Both the position numbers and the translations under genes were made by a program. A stretch of DNA of 64,000 nt from Leidyana gryllorum EB-2025a (taxonomy: Eukaryota; Apicomplexa): assembly GCA_048772705.1 (NCBI GenBank), contig JBLWGC010000136.1:56123-120122 (forward strand), in the 5' to 3' direction. This document shows, piece by piece, positions 44,877 through 54,859 of the stretch (positions are counted from its first letter, which is position 1; each line of letters starts with the position of its first letter). The notes beneath the pieces are model-generated. The model was not told the DNA's origin. It made no database searches and was given only the letters and a program-made list of their open reading frames with translations.

Positions 44877-45841
44877 ATGATCGACCTCGACAGTGCGGTG
44901 TCATTTTACACTCCGGGAAGGGTGCGAGCGTATCTAAATGACAGCAACGCCTCCATTCAACAGAATATCTACAATCAAGGGCGAGCATGCCGGATGATGG
45001 GGGACAAGGTCAGATGCGATGCGCTAGTCACACTAGATTTAGGTTGCGGGTCTTGTTTTGCTGGACAGCTTGCTTCTGATGGTTTCAGGGTGGGCCTTGA
45101 TGTTTGTCAAGATATGCTGCAATGCGGTTACCGAGACGCGATGCCGGCTACGAATATGTTGGACTTCATTCGAGCAGATATGCAAGCCCCCCTTCCGCTT
45201 CGGGACCGGGTCATAGATGCCATCGAATCTGTGTCTGCTCTGCAATGGCTGCAAGAGGATGGGGTTCGGGCCCTGAGTTCGCAATGTAAGCGCGTTATCA
45301 CCAACACCAGTCTGCAAGGCAAGTTCTGGGCGCAGTACTACCCCATTGAAGAAAGCCAACAACTGCTTTTGGATAAATACTTTCATCCCTATCGAAGCCT
45401 ATTCGTAAGATATGATGGGACAAGCTCTTCAGATCCCACTTGCAGGTGCACGCCACACACAACCGAAAGGTACAGCGTGTTATTCTCCTGGATGTCCCGA
45501 TATGGCGCACGATGGTGTGCAGCTTGAGCAAAAGATGGCATATGTCCTGCTTGATTAGTTGCATGAGTCCTGAATTGTTGCAAAGTCTCCACTCAGAGTC
45601 AGCAATTGAGCATGAATTGGACGTCCACTATGACGCTCTCGCGACTGCCGCACGCCGGCATCGCTTCGCAAGATCGGGCGAGAGCGATGACAACTTCATT
45701 GCCTTGTGGGTGGAGCTAGTGCTCGATGATGTTGATGAAGGCTGGCGCGCTCGGCGTCATCTCGACATCAAGATGAGATTAAAGGTGATCATAGGCCATA
45801 TCAGGCTTGCTGGATTTTTCCATACTTCCGATCAACACTAG
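44877..45841 (+). CDS. BUD23: BUD23-like 18S rRNA (guanine-N7) methyltransferase
   Basis: Class I SAM-dependent methyltransferase. Motif I is LDLGCGSCFAGQLASDGFRV followed by GLDVCQDML; later DFIRADMQAPLPLRDRVIDA and IESVSALQWL match the acidic and post-II motifs of BUD23, including the SA.QWL signature. BUD23 with TRM112 methylates G1575 (yeast numbering) of 18S rRNA. The N-terminal YTPGRVRAYLNDSNASIQQN matches the family's Y....A..Y..ns....IQ. A 41-bp intron near 45406-45449 joins YRSLF to VHATHNRKVQRVILLDV, aligning with the last strand of the fold. After that the C-terminal 110 residues do not resemble the Lys/Arg-rich BUD23 tail. Either a further intron is missed or the tail is lineage-specific. 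Confidence 0.75.
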
Positions 45842-45865
45842 GTTGACGGGTAACTAAGAAAATCC

Positions 45866-46818
45866 TAAAAGTCGTCTGACGGATGACCAGCCAGCAGAAT
45901 CCACATAGTTACAAAGATGCCGACGCACAGGAATGCCACACTGAGCATCTGCGACAGCTGCTCGTCGTTCATCGCAGTTCTCCGTGTCTGAAAGAGGTAG
46001 CCTCCGCACGAGTCGATTCACTCACAGCATCTGTACGACCAGGCGGATCCACGAATTGCCCTTGGCCAAATCTGTACATAGAGAAGCCGAAAGGGGAGAA
46101 GAAAAAGCCGCTCCCCCAGCCACCTGTCCAACCTGACGAAGCTGGCGGCTGCGAAAGATTTAGAGGGACATGCGGGGTAGCTTACCGCACCACGACTGGG
46201 TGCTGTACGCTCCCCCCGTGGACGATGGGGGAGCTCAGCATCGTCCTTGGTATTGCTCCTGTCAATTCTTGGAGTTAAGCCATTGCACTACGTACCTTGG
46301 GTCTGCGGTGCTGCCTTGCCCATAGATCGGGACCACACTTTCCTCCGTAACACCTGATTTGCAGACTGGGCATTCAAGGCAACCTCTCCGTAGCCAGGAG
46401 TGCAGGCACGGCCAGCAATACTAAGAAAGTATATAAGAAGTCCTTCTTCACCACCTACCAGATGGCCACATCTAGTAACTACAGGGTCTTTGGCTCCATC
46501 AAAACAAATGTTACAATCGTACTGCCCAGCTGTTGTGCCATCGTGGCGAGCTCCGCTGGGCGACGACTTGTCATTACCAGTCGGCGGGTCATCCTTGTTT
46601 TCCTCATGATCTCCTCGAGCACTTTTCTCCATGGTGATTTCAGACCCTGCGCTTCTGGAGTCAGCATCGTCCTTCGGACTTTGCTCTGTGCACTCATCAT
46701 TTGTCATTGTCCTGAGCTCTGTTCTGTCATTCACTGGTGGGTCGCGACTCGACCCTTCCTGGCTCCCCCCTCCCGTTGCTCTGGTCTTACTGTCGGTTTG
46801 AGCAGACTGCAGTTGCAT
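45866..46818 (-). CDS. RNF5/RNF185-type ER membrane E3 ubiquitin ligase
   Basis: RNF5/RMA1-type ligases sit in the ER membrane and act in protein quality control. After an acidic Ser-rich N-terminus of about 95 residues comes the C3HC4 RING: YDCNICFDGAKDPVVTRCGH, then across a roughly 40-bp intron YCWPCLHSWLRRGCLECPVC, followed by VVPIYGQGSTADPR, the family's (I/V)P(L/I)YGRGs hallmark. The C-terminal part is in later exons: GFFFSPFGFSMYRFGQGQF, equivalent to the Phe/Gly-rich linker of RNF5, and finally MNDEQLSQMLSVAFLCVGIF plus VTMWILLAG, a membrane anchor, ending at a stop at 45866-45868. The last exon junctions are inferred. The plus-strand frames over this stretch are shadows. Confidence 0.85.
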
Positions 46819-46907
46819 TACAGTAGCCCTGCTCTACATACACTTCGTCACCCAATTTTTTGGAACAGTGGTGATGACTGTAGTGCACCTTCAGAGCACA
46901 CGTGCCC

Positions 46908-47333
46908 ATGGTTTCGACCCGCAGTCGTTCAGGGCGAGCCTCGAAGGCTAGTCCAACTGAAGTTCCATCAAAAGCCTCCACTTCGCGGCCCGCGTCACGG
47001 GCGCCTGCCGCCCCACGCACTGCTCGAGCTAAAATAGTGAAAAGTCAGCCAAAACCTGCACGACCGGCACGCTTGCTGAGATCAAACTCTTCCTTGGAAC
47101 CAGACGCGAGTTTGGCAACCTTAGAAAGGAAGATCAAGCAGGCAAAGAACACCCGAAGACCCAAAGCGCGAGCGCCCAAGCCAAAACCAAAGCCAGTAGC
47201 TCGGAAGACGACACCATCGAAAGGAACCTCAACGTCAGCAATAAGCCCAACACGAAAGAGAAGCGACGAATCAGTTAAGGACGACACAAAATGGAATCGC
47301 CTGCTGGAATGGACAAGGTCCTTCTTGGGTTAA
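46908..47333 (+). CDS. Small highly basic Lys/Pro/Ala-rich protein (141 aa)
   Basis: Single exon opening MVSTRSRSGRASKASPTEVP. Very rich in Lys, Arg, Pro, Ala and Ser (RRPKARAPKPKPKPVARK), with one short helical stretch (LATLERKIKQAKN) and an aromatic end (WNRLLEWTRSFLG). Composition resembles linker histone tails or other nuclear DNA-binding proteins, but no globular H1 domain is present. A nuclear or nucleolar location is likely by composition only. The stop is 37 bp before the LITAF-domain gene start on the same strand; the RNF5-like gene starts 89 bp away in the opposite direction. Confidence 0.6.
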   Translation: MVSTRSRSGRASKASPTEVPSKASTSRPASRAPAAPRTARAKIVKSQPKPARPARLLRSNSSLEPDASLATLERKIKQAKNTRRPKARAPKPKPKPVARKTTPSKGTSTSAISPTRKRSDESVKDDTKWNRLLEWTRSFLG

Positions 47334-47370
47334 TGGAAATTGTGTTTCCTTTTTGGGGTGCATTGGTGAC

Positions 47371-48724
47371 ATGAAGGGAGATGAGTATGACAGACAGGTT
47401 GGTCAGAAGAACACACTATGATTAAGAAAAAGACCTAGGCGCAGGAACCCGCCGAAGAGCCACTCTACCTCGATAAGCCAGTCCGAACTACATGCCCCCG
47501 CTGTCACAGATGTGTGGTAACGGAGGTCGGTGTTTGATGTAACCTTATTGTGTATATAATCCTCTCTCGAGGAGAACTTAGGTCGAGCAGCATCACAATT
47601 GGTTATCCCTCATATTACTTCCAATTGTGCTGTTCATGGCGATCAATTTCTTTGCTGTTTGTATGTGGCCCTTTGTTGCCGGTTTCTTTAAGGTATGCAA
47701 GTATTGCGCTGTCCGAATGGCTCTCAGGACGCTGTGCACATGTGTCCTAGGTGTGGTGACCCGATTAAAAGAGCCAGCCGGTGTGAACGGCCCCGCGTTG
47801 ACAACCAGGTATTCAAAAGAGCCACAACTCAGCACAGCAGTTCTCAGATTATCACATGGAGATGGGGAAATTGTGCATGTGTGTGCCCGAAAGTGACGGT
47901 CTTTCTATTCTGTACCCTGATGGCGATTGTTTGCATGGCAGCATACGGACGTTGGTTCTTTCGTACGTATGGTTTGCCCGATGTTGAGAAAGGTATGTTA
48001 AGAGACGGTCGGAAGGGCTGATTACGATCACACAGGTCCGTTGATAAATGCGACTTGGGAAGACTTTTACGAGGACTGTGTATCACGCTCGTCTCTGAGC
48101 AATCCGCTGCATCGTCGGAAGCTATTTGACGATCGCTACTGGGCGAAAACTGTCACGTGGAGCGGTCGACTGAATGTGGTGCGCTCTCTCTTTTTTGGCA
48201 AAGGAACAGTCGGAATTAAGTAAGGACGGAGCACTGCGGTAAGCGACGCTATATTCAGCATGGAGCCCCGATCTCATACCGACCCACACAAACCCGATCT
48301 ATCCTTGATGTTTGACGAAGTCAAGATGGGCGACGCAGTGAGTCTAATTGGTCAAGGGGACGAAGTCAAATTTCAAGCCACTCTCCTGGATTTGGGGAAT
48401 CGAAGAGAAGACATCATAGGGTACTTATGGGGTATCAATTTCACCAGGTCCAGTCGAGAGTTGCCGGATATGTTTGAGGTGAGGATTATTCTCATTGGCG
48501 GTTTCCTCATCCGACCCCCTTAGTCTGGTGGATATAAGGTCTTGCAACGCGCTCCTATTGCACAAATCCCGCACCTCGCGAGAAAAGTGGTAGATGCGCG
48601 GAACGACTTCATATCGCAAAGAATTCAACAAAGCGATGACGCTCAACGTGGTTTTTATCTCGGAGATGACGTAGTTGGGGCGCCATTACATGTCAAGTTT
48701 CATGATGGGTCCCCAAAACTATGA
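47371..48724 (+). CDS. LITAF-domain membrane protein with wolframin-like C-terminal region
   Basis: At least seven small exons joined by phase-consistent GT-AG introns. Start MKGDEYDRQAQEPAEEP. The LITAF (SIMPLE-like) zinc-ribbon domain is assembled from three exons: PVRTTCPRCHRCVV, a hydrophobic half (NWLSLILLPIVLFMAINFFA then VCMWPFVAGFFK), and DAVHMCPRCGDPIKRAS. This matches the two CPxC knuckles bracketing a membrane-inserted helix, which places it on late endosome or lysosome membranes. Next is a true membrane segment (VTVFLFCTLMAIVCMAAYGR) and then NATWEDFYEDC, VTWSGRLNVV and a GDEVKFQATLLDLG block that resembles the C-terminal, OB-like region of wolframin (T-W-x-x-Y....C; V-T-W-x-G-R). 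The LITAF call is firm; the wolframin resemblance is tentative. The stop overlaps the upstream-most ATG of the next gene. Confidence 0.66.
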
Positions 48725-48728
48725 ACTT

Positions 48729-48740
48729 TGCGTTTTCCCA
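48729..48740 (+). promoter_or_regulatory. Candidate splice acceptor (possibly spliced-leader) before the UGT start
   Basis: The stretch gcgttttcccag, just after the LITAF-gene stop (48722-48724), is a strong pyrimidine tract plus AG with no paired donor in an upstream UGT exon. Used as a trans-splice acceptor it would leave an 10-base leader before ATG 48751. This is inference from sequence shape. Confidence 0.35.
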
Positions 48741-48750
48741 GGGAGCTCGG

Positions 48751-50196
48751 ATGACCCAGATGAGGCCCTGCCACGTTCTGCTTGTCGGCCCCCCCACACT
48801 TGGCCATATCCACCCGTTACTACAGCTCGCAGAGTTACTGGTTGGCCATGGTGGTTGTGTCGTGAGCATGGTGTTTCCGATCTGCCGAGATTCGAGAATT
48901 GGCGCAGTCCGACCTCAGCTACAAAGGCACGTGCGATATATACACCTAAGAGGACCTGGGGATACAGATTTGCTCGGGGCGTGGAAATACCCAGAAGAGC
49001 ATGTTGTGAGTATCATCTCGAAAGTCACCAGAGAATTATGTCGGTCGGAGGAAGATTGGCCGTCTCCATCGACTCTGATTTTTGATCAGTTTAGTGTGTG
49101 GGCATTAGATCTAGCAGAGCACCTCGGTATCAAAAGCACCCTCTTGTTTGTTGCGTCTAGTTTGCCCTATTTGTATATGACGTTGGAACCGGGTGCCATA
49201 TTGGAAATGGCAGAAACGTCGCCTTGTGTGACTTTCCCCGGACTGATGGACGTACCGACTGCACACATGCCGCCAGTACATGCTGATAGACATTCGATGA
49301 TCGGTCAGTGGTTCCGATCGTACTTTCGAAGGTATCGTGAGGCGCAGGGGATCATTTGCAATGATCATCGGGGGCTCTATCCAGCTTTCGCTGCAATAGT
49401 GGAGAAAGAGGTTGCACGAAAGTGGAACAGCCAGATATTTTTGATCGGTCCACTTGTCGGTCGGTCCACTGCCCAAAATATACCCGACAATATCCAATCA
49501 TTCCTGAAGCAGTCGGCGGCCGAAGGGAAACCGGTGCTTTACATTGCTTTCGGCTCATGGTGCTTGATGCCCTTGAAACATCTTCGTGCAGTAGCGCAGG
49601 GTATCGAGAACTCTGGCTTGCCCTTCGTGTGGGCGTATCGTCCCCTAGACAAGGACAATTGGTTTCGAAGACTTCCTCAAGATACTCTCGATCTCTTCCC
49701 TGGAGAAGCCACTGACGAGTTCGATGATGATGGATTGCCCCGTGACTTCCGAAATCGTGTGTCCAACTCCAAGCAAGGTTTGATCGTGCCCTGGATTCCT
49801 CAAACTGCCATCCTGGCCGCTCCCGAAGTTAAGCTCTTCATTAGTCATTGTGGCTGGAATAGCTTGTTGGAGTGTTTCGCCGCTCCTGTAGCTCGACCAA
49901 TCATAGCAGTGCCTTTAGACGCCGAGCAAAGCCTCAATGCCGACCTGGTCGAGCAATATTGGCAGGTGGGCCTTCGAGTTTACGACGGTGGAGGCCTTCA
50001 AGGCCGCCAAGCGCCGTGTCCGAAGAGTCAGTGGGTGACAGATGCCATTCATCGCTGCTGTACTGATCCAGCCTTTACGGAGCGTGCCACAACCTTGAAG
50101 AAGCCCTTGACTGAGAACCACGCAATACGAGAAGCCTTTCGAAACTATGTCAGGACGGCACCACCCATGAACAGTGATCACTTCGATTGTCCATGA
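48751..50196 (+). CDS. UDP-glycosyltransferase, GT1 family
   Basis: Family GT1 enzyme transferring a sugar from UDP-sugar to a small molecule or lipid. Single exon, 481 aa from ATG 48751 (MTQMRPCHVLLVGPPTLGHI, with the N-terminal HxxP acceptor-site motif). The C-terminal donor-binding signature is intact: WIPQTAILAAPEVKLFISHC, then GWNSLLECFAAPVARPIIAV and PLDAEQSLNADLVE (W.PQ...L....v..F.sHCGwNS..E......P.i..P...DQ..na). VLYIAFGSWCLMPLKHLRAV is the central strand. The plant-like E/D-Q end of the signature is E-Q. No signal peptide or C-terminal anchor, so a soluble plant/bacterial-type UGT rather than an animal ER one. An alternative ATG at 48721 overlaps the previous gene's stop (ATGA); the splice-acceptor-like tract favours 48751. 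Confidence 0.9.
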   Translation: MTQMRPCHVLLVGPPTLGHIHPLLQLAELLVGHGGCVVSMVFPICRDSRIGAVRPQLQRHVRYIHLRGPGDTDLLGAWKYPEEHVVSIISKVTRELCRSEEDWPSPSTLIFDQFSVWALDLAEHLGIKSTLLFVASSLPYLYMTLEPGAILEMAETSPCVTFPGLMDVPTAHMPPVHADRHSMIGQWFRSYFRRYREAQGIICNDHRGLYPAFAAIVEKEVARKWNSQIFLIGPLVGRSTAQNIPDNIQSFLKQSAAEGKPVLYIAFGSWCLMPLKHLRAVAQGIENSGLPFVWAYRPLDKDNWFRRLPQDTLDLFPGEATDEFDDDGLPRDFRNRVSNSKQGLIVPWIPQTAILAAPEVKLFISHCGWNSLLECFAAPVARPIIAVPLDAEQSLNADLVEQYWQVGLRVYDGGGLQGRQAPCPKSQWVTDAIHRCCTDPAFTERATTLKKPLTENHAIREAFRNYVRTAPPMNSDHFDCP

Positions 50197-50305
50197 GTTC
50201 TCTGTGTTGACACGCGAATGGTCGGCATATATCCTTGGCGCTTCCACGATTCGCTGTTCCAATCGTCGTCTGTAGATCGACATGAAAAGTCGCTTCGTGA
50301 CACGG

Positions 50306-51748
50306 TCAGCCGCCACTACCCGTATTTATAAGCGATATGACTGCGTATGCCGCCACACTGACATAAAGATTATCAATCGTGCCTGTATATCCCTCCACCA
50401 ACGCCGCAGCAATCCCGGAGTACAAAGCGGCCTTACAAGTGACCCCTTCGTCTGAGTCGGGGACTCCAATCGTCCGCAAACCGATGATGACAGCGGAATA
50501 TGCCAGCACAAATGCAACGCTGCCTAAAGAAGGGTAAAGAAGGCTGTGACAGAGTCGTACCTTGGTACGATTTACGAGCCCCTGTGAAGGGCAGGTAAAT
50601 CTTCGGGATAAAGCGATTGTTCAGAGAACCTATGATGGCAGCAAAGCTATCGCCAGCACAAGTTGCAGCTACTCCCAAGCTGGCCCGTAAGAGTGATGGG
50701 GGCATGCGCCCCGTCTCGGATCTCCACAGCTCGAGATAGAATGTAATGGAAGTGCCGAGAAGTAAATAAAAGGGAGTGAGGTATAGACCGCAGCGATCTC
50801 TGGAATCCGCAAATCTGATGACGGATGCATGATAATCTTGCAACAAAACCCTTACCGGAGAAACTTCCCGTCGATAAGACGCTTAACTCCGTACAGATCG
50901 AAAGCTCGTGCACCCTCCAGAAAGATATACACTTCTGTGATGACAAACCACGCAAATGTGATAAAGTAAAAGGAGTCTTCTCCGAAGAGGCCCGGCAAAA
51001 TGATGAGGGCCAAGAGAAAATGGAAGTATTTTCTTCCTAAGATGTACCGAAGCGTATTTGCTCGTTGGATGAGACAAGCATGTTCGGTCCCATCCTCGGG
51101 AGGCTCGATCACCGCACAGCTCACGCCGACTGACAGCCCTGCCGCCACCATTACCAACCAATAACAAACCATGTAACCGTGTTGATAACAGATGTCGCAG
51201 AACACAGTGGGCAGCTGCGGTATCACTTCCTTGGAGACCGAGAAGATCTGCCAAGCATTCAAGCCTAGTGGCAACAGGAAGAGTAGAGTGCCGCCCGGTG
51301 TCTCCGTGCGAAGCCTTGTGAGTAGACAGATGTATCCGTATGAAAGGCCAGAGATCAGCAAGGCGAGGTTTCGGTAGTTCAGCAGTTGCGGTGGAGGCGC
51401 CCAGTTGTGTAAGGCCCAGACGGCAAGCGCATTTATGTTTAAGATCCCTTGTAGATGTGTAACGGCTAATTGGTGCACTGTTACATTATCGCGCTCGAGA
51501 CTGAAGAAGTTAGAGGGGCCTGAGCTTCGCACTTACTTTCGAACCAAAGTGTGGTTGTTGATCAACATGGACGGGAATAATAAGGTGTTGCATCCCGTAC
51601 AGGCCCATGCAAGTGCTAAACAACACAAGAGTAACGGTGAGCTTGTGGTCTTCTGCGTTATTAGCGTGATGATGGAGACCGACAGCCCTGCCGGGTGGGG
51701 TATGGCCCAAGCCAAAAAGACGTGGATGTTCCGTTCCAACCACCTCAT
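50306..51748 (-). CDS. DOLK: Dolichol kinase
   Basis: CTP-dependent dolichol kinase (yeast Sec59), which makes dolichyl phosphate for N-glycosylation, GPI anchors and mannosylation at the ER. Family motifs run in order: RKYFHFLLALIILPGLFG, VITEVYIFLEGARAFDLYG, DRCGLYLTPFYLLLGTSI, ASLGVAATCAGDSFAAIIGS (CTP-binding GD..AS.iG), KSYQGT, and the C-terminal YSGIAAALVEGYTGTIDNLY. At least four exons; the first begins at ATG 51748 (MRWLERNIHVFLAWAIPHPA) and its 36-bp intron near 51499-51534 joins NHTLVRN to LERDNVTV. About 12 membrane segments and 450 aa, consistent with the family. The start codon is 5 bp downstream of the dynamitin stop. Confidence 0.9.
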
Positions 51749-51753
51749 AATTT

Positions 51754-53242
51754 CTATTTAGTGACTGCTTCTACTATTTTGCTCAATAGAGTGACTTGAT
51801 GGGTGACGTCGTTGGATAGCTGCGCAAGACCAGCATTCGCCTCCATCAATACTTGCTCCATCTTGACTAGTTCATCTTCCAAGGCTACGGCCTGATTGAA
51901 TTGGAGTTTTCGTACTCACTTACCTGTGAGTCGGCTGTGAAGGTTTGATGCTTCTATCGCTAAGAGGCCGATGTATTTCAACTTGTGGGTCAACTACGTG
52001 CAATATGCTTCGGTCGCGACACGTTACTTACACGAGGGAGCGAAATCGCCGTGGATTTCCACCTCTCCACCAAAGTGAAAAGTTCATCCACCTTGTAGTC
52101 GGAAGCACTAGTATCCGTGTTCCCTGAACCCAAAATCCGTTGACGAACAGACAACAACCGGTCGAATTCCACGGAGAGTTCCTTCGGAAGTGTCAGAATT
52201 GAAGCGGATTCGATCTTACGTGTGCTCTTTCACTTATTGTTTCCAATCTTTTCGGATCCAATAAGAGAATACGATCAGTGACTTGGACCAACGCTGATCA
52301 AAAATCGCTCATCGAAATGATTGCAATGCCCACCGCTGGTGATATCGGAATAGGGAAACTTGTACGCCTGAGCATTGAGTAAGCCAACCACGTTCTCAAT
52401 GTCTGACAATTTCTGGTCGAGCCTGGCATACGTGTCCAGTAAATCTTCGCTTGAGTGCTGGGCATTGGCCACGGCGTAGACCTCGACAAACGCTTGCGGA
52501 GTCTGAGTTTGAGAACTGTCCACCGGTGCATTCGCGGACTTGAGTATGTCCCCCAGCAGATCCACTCGCGCACTTTCAACACTCTTCTGCTTGAAAATTG
52601 TGCTCATATTGTGAACTTGTTGATAGGCCTTGCTATGTAAGACTTGATTCAATTGATTCTCCAAATCATTGAGCGTATCTTGTAACCGCCACCCGTCCAG
52701 CAACAACGGTTCCAAATCTTCACGTTTGATCTCCTGAGTTAGTCTGACCTGCTAATATGGTAATAAAAGGTCATTTGGTCACCTTTGCTTCTGGGGATCT
52801 GTACTGTCCTTTTGTAGTAACAAACCTATGGTTGCTTGGCGCTGATCCACATACTTCTCGAGGTTGGCTTGCAATATGCCGATCTCATCCTTAATCCTCT
52901 GGGTAGTTTCGTCGGGGCTCTCATAAACATCCGACCGGAATGATGTCAAGACAAGTGGAGTCTGATGTCTTTGCCGCGCAGCCTCCTGAAGTAGGCAAGT
53001 TTGTACCGGATGGGAGTCGGGTCTGCTGGAATGTGAGCATTGTCGATGCATCGGTAAACTCACAGCGCGTCTCCAGTAGCGACCGTCTCAAACCAATGGA
53101 GAGTGTCATGCACTGGGCGAATAGGATCTTGATTAGCGTTATCGGTCCCACTGGCGTCATGCGATGTCGGGGGTCGAGGATTAATTATCCCCAGTGTCTC
53201 AGGTACCTGCTCGGCGTAATTGACCACTTTCTTAGTTGACAT
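51754..53242 (-). CDS. DCTN2: Dynactin subunit 2 (dynamitin)
   Basis: Dynamitin is the shoulder subunit of dynactin, the dynein adaptor. Exons join to about 400 aa. N-terminus MSTKKVVNYAEQVPETLGI; DVYESPDETTQRI matches the DVYET(S/P)D motif of dynamitins; LDTYARLDQKLSDIENVVG matches the ...L..rL..lE..vG segment; LLDGWRLQDTLNDLENQLNQ and VDELFTLVERWKSTAISLPR match the later coiled coil and the W...a..LP segment; the C-terminus VALEDELVKMEQVLMEANAG is heptad-patterned. Exons are separated by introns of about 40-60 bp. The N-terminal region is somewhat shorter than in animals. The presence of dynactin implies cytoplasmic dynein. The TAG stop (51754-51756) lies 5 bp before the dolichol kinase ATG. 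Confidence 0.82.
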
Positions 53243-53570
53243 CGTTGGGTTAAAAATTCGAAGATCGCAATCAGCTGAATCTTATCGAAAGGGGCTTGAC
53301 GGAAAAGGCTCGTCCAAGGTACAATGGGCAAGTAGAGAGGAAGGGAGCTAGAAGCGAGCCTCCTAATTGTTCCCGGTCCCAGACATATTAATCACGATAT
53401 TGTGGTTGCGATCCCTACCCTCACCTTCTACACCGACTTCTCGGCTCGATGAGCGCTGTCGAGGCCAGTACAGGAAGTCACAAGCCCATGAGACGCAAGT
53501 TCGGGTGAGAACAGCATCTGCGCTTCTATATTTCTGAAGTTTCTCATGTTGCCGGGGCGGTGCTCGCCCC

Positions 53571-54711
53571 ATGCAAACTGTCCGGACTCCGAAAAGCCAA
53601 TGGGAGTCCAGAAAAGCAATCAATGCTCCCGGACTGCCTAACTCCTCTTCCTCCCAAGGTGAAAAGAGGAAAACTGAGCTCATCCTGGCATATGTGTGCA
53701 GTAATTGCCAACAATGCCTCCACATCCACGAACTTATTGCTGTCAAAGACATCGAGTCACTTAGTAGAAGAGGTTGTTGACGAGAATGATCACACTAGTC
53801 TGGTCAGCCAAGCCCAAAAAGACACTCGGTTCAATCTGTACCCTAATTTGTCACCGGAAGATCTCCAGTAAGCTTGACGCTTTCGAGGGGAAATCGTCAC
53901 CCCAGAGAGCTGATGAGATTGCACGAGCAGTTCAAAGGACCACTCCTTGGACCACAACGTCCGAATGATCGGGTAAAGCTTCAGTTGCCGTTTGGTGCTC
54001 CATTATCGTAGGGACGGAAAACCCTCGTCCTGGATTTGGATGAAACGCTGGTACATTCTTCTTTCCAACCCGTCGCCATTGCAGCATTCGTCATTCCCGT
54101 GGAGATTGAAACATTAGTCTACGAGATATATGTTGCAAAGCGTCCTGGTGAGCAACGCAAAGCTTTTCACCGAATCCCCCCCCAGGAGTGGACGAGTTCT
54201 TGAGCTTCTGTGCGGAATTGTACGAGGTGGTTATTTTCACTGCTAGCTTGGGGAAAGTGAGGATCGTATCCTGACATACTCTCTTTCAGTACGCAGGCCC
54301 GCTGTTGGACAAGATAGATCCGGAGAAGAAGTGTCCCTGGCGGCTGTACAGAGATGCCTGTTTACTCTGGCAAGGCAACTATGTAAAGGATCTCTCCAAG
54401 CTGGGAAGGGACTTGAAAGATGTACTGATTGTCGATGTGAGACTTGTGCCGATCCTCCAACATCCGTTGTCGCAGAATTCTCCAGCGAGCTCGATCTTAC
54501 AACCGGACAATGCAATCCCCATCCGAAGCTGGTGAGTCGCTATCCGGAATGATTGATATACAGGCGGCACAGGTTTGATGATCCGGAGGATCGTGAGCTG
54601 TACGAATTAATGCCAATTCTCCGAGCCCTATCCCGAGTGGACGACATCCAAGCTGTAATGCGAAGGACCGCGACGTGCGAAAGTGATGAAGAAAGCGATA
54701 TGGGTTTCTGA
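53571..54711 (+). CDS. SCP/CTDSP-type phosphatase of the HAD superfamily
   Basis: FCP/SCP-type protein phosphatase related to small CTD phosphatases that act on RNA polymerase II CTD serines. Start [20 protein letters not shown]; a 43-bp intron (about 53659-53701) joins to [19 protein letters not shown]; later exons give [20 protein letters not shown] and [20 protein letters not shown] with the catalytic DxDxT. Then [80 protein letters not shown] and [13 protein letters not shown], ending SDMGF-stop at 54709-54711. The match to animal CTDSP1/2 is very close from DLDET to the end. About five introns of 35-65 bp. The N-terminal 80 residues are unstructured. Upstream, DCTN2 starts on the other strand 328 bp away. 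Confidence 0.92.
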
Positions 54712-54859
54712 CACCAGCGAAATACCTACTTATGCAATCTCAATGGTCCGCAGTAACAGATTTGTTGCCAGAGATTGTTCAGAGCGTCAACAATCCATGT
54801 GTGTCGTTTGTATATGTACGGAACCGACAAAGATCCGTCTTGTTGTATTTCTGTCACCA

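Noticed and set aside
45883-46278. Plus-strand 131-codon frame
   Set aside because: It lies over the C-terminal exons of the RNF5-like gene, whose Phe/Gly linker and membrane anchor read clearly on the minus strand.
53363-53752. Minus-strand 129-codon frame between dynamitin and the SCP-type phosphatase
   Set aside because: It overlaps the 5' exons of the phosphatase, has no ATG-supported family match, and its composition is that of an antisense shadow.
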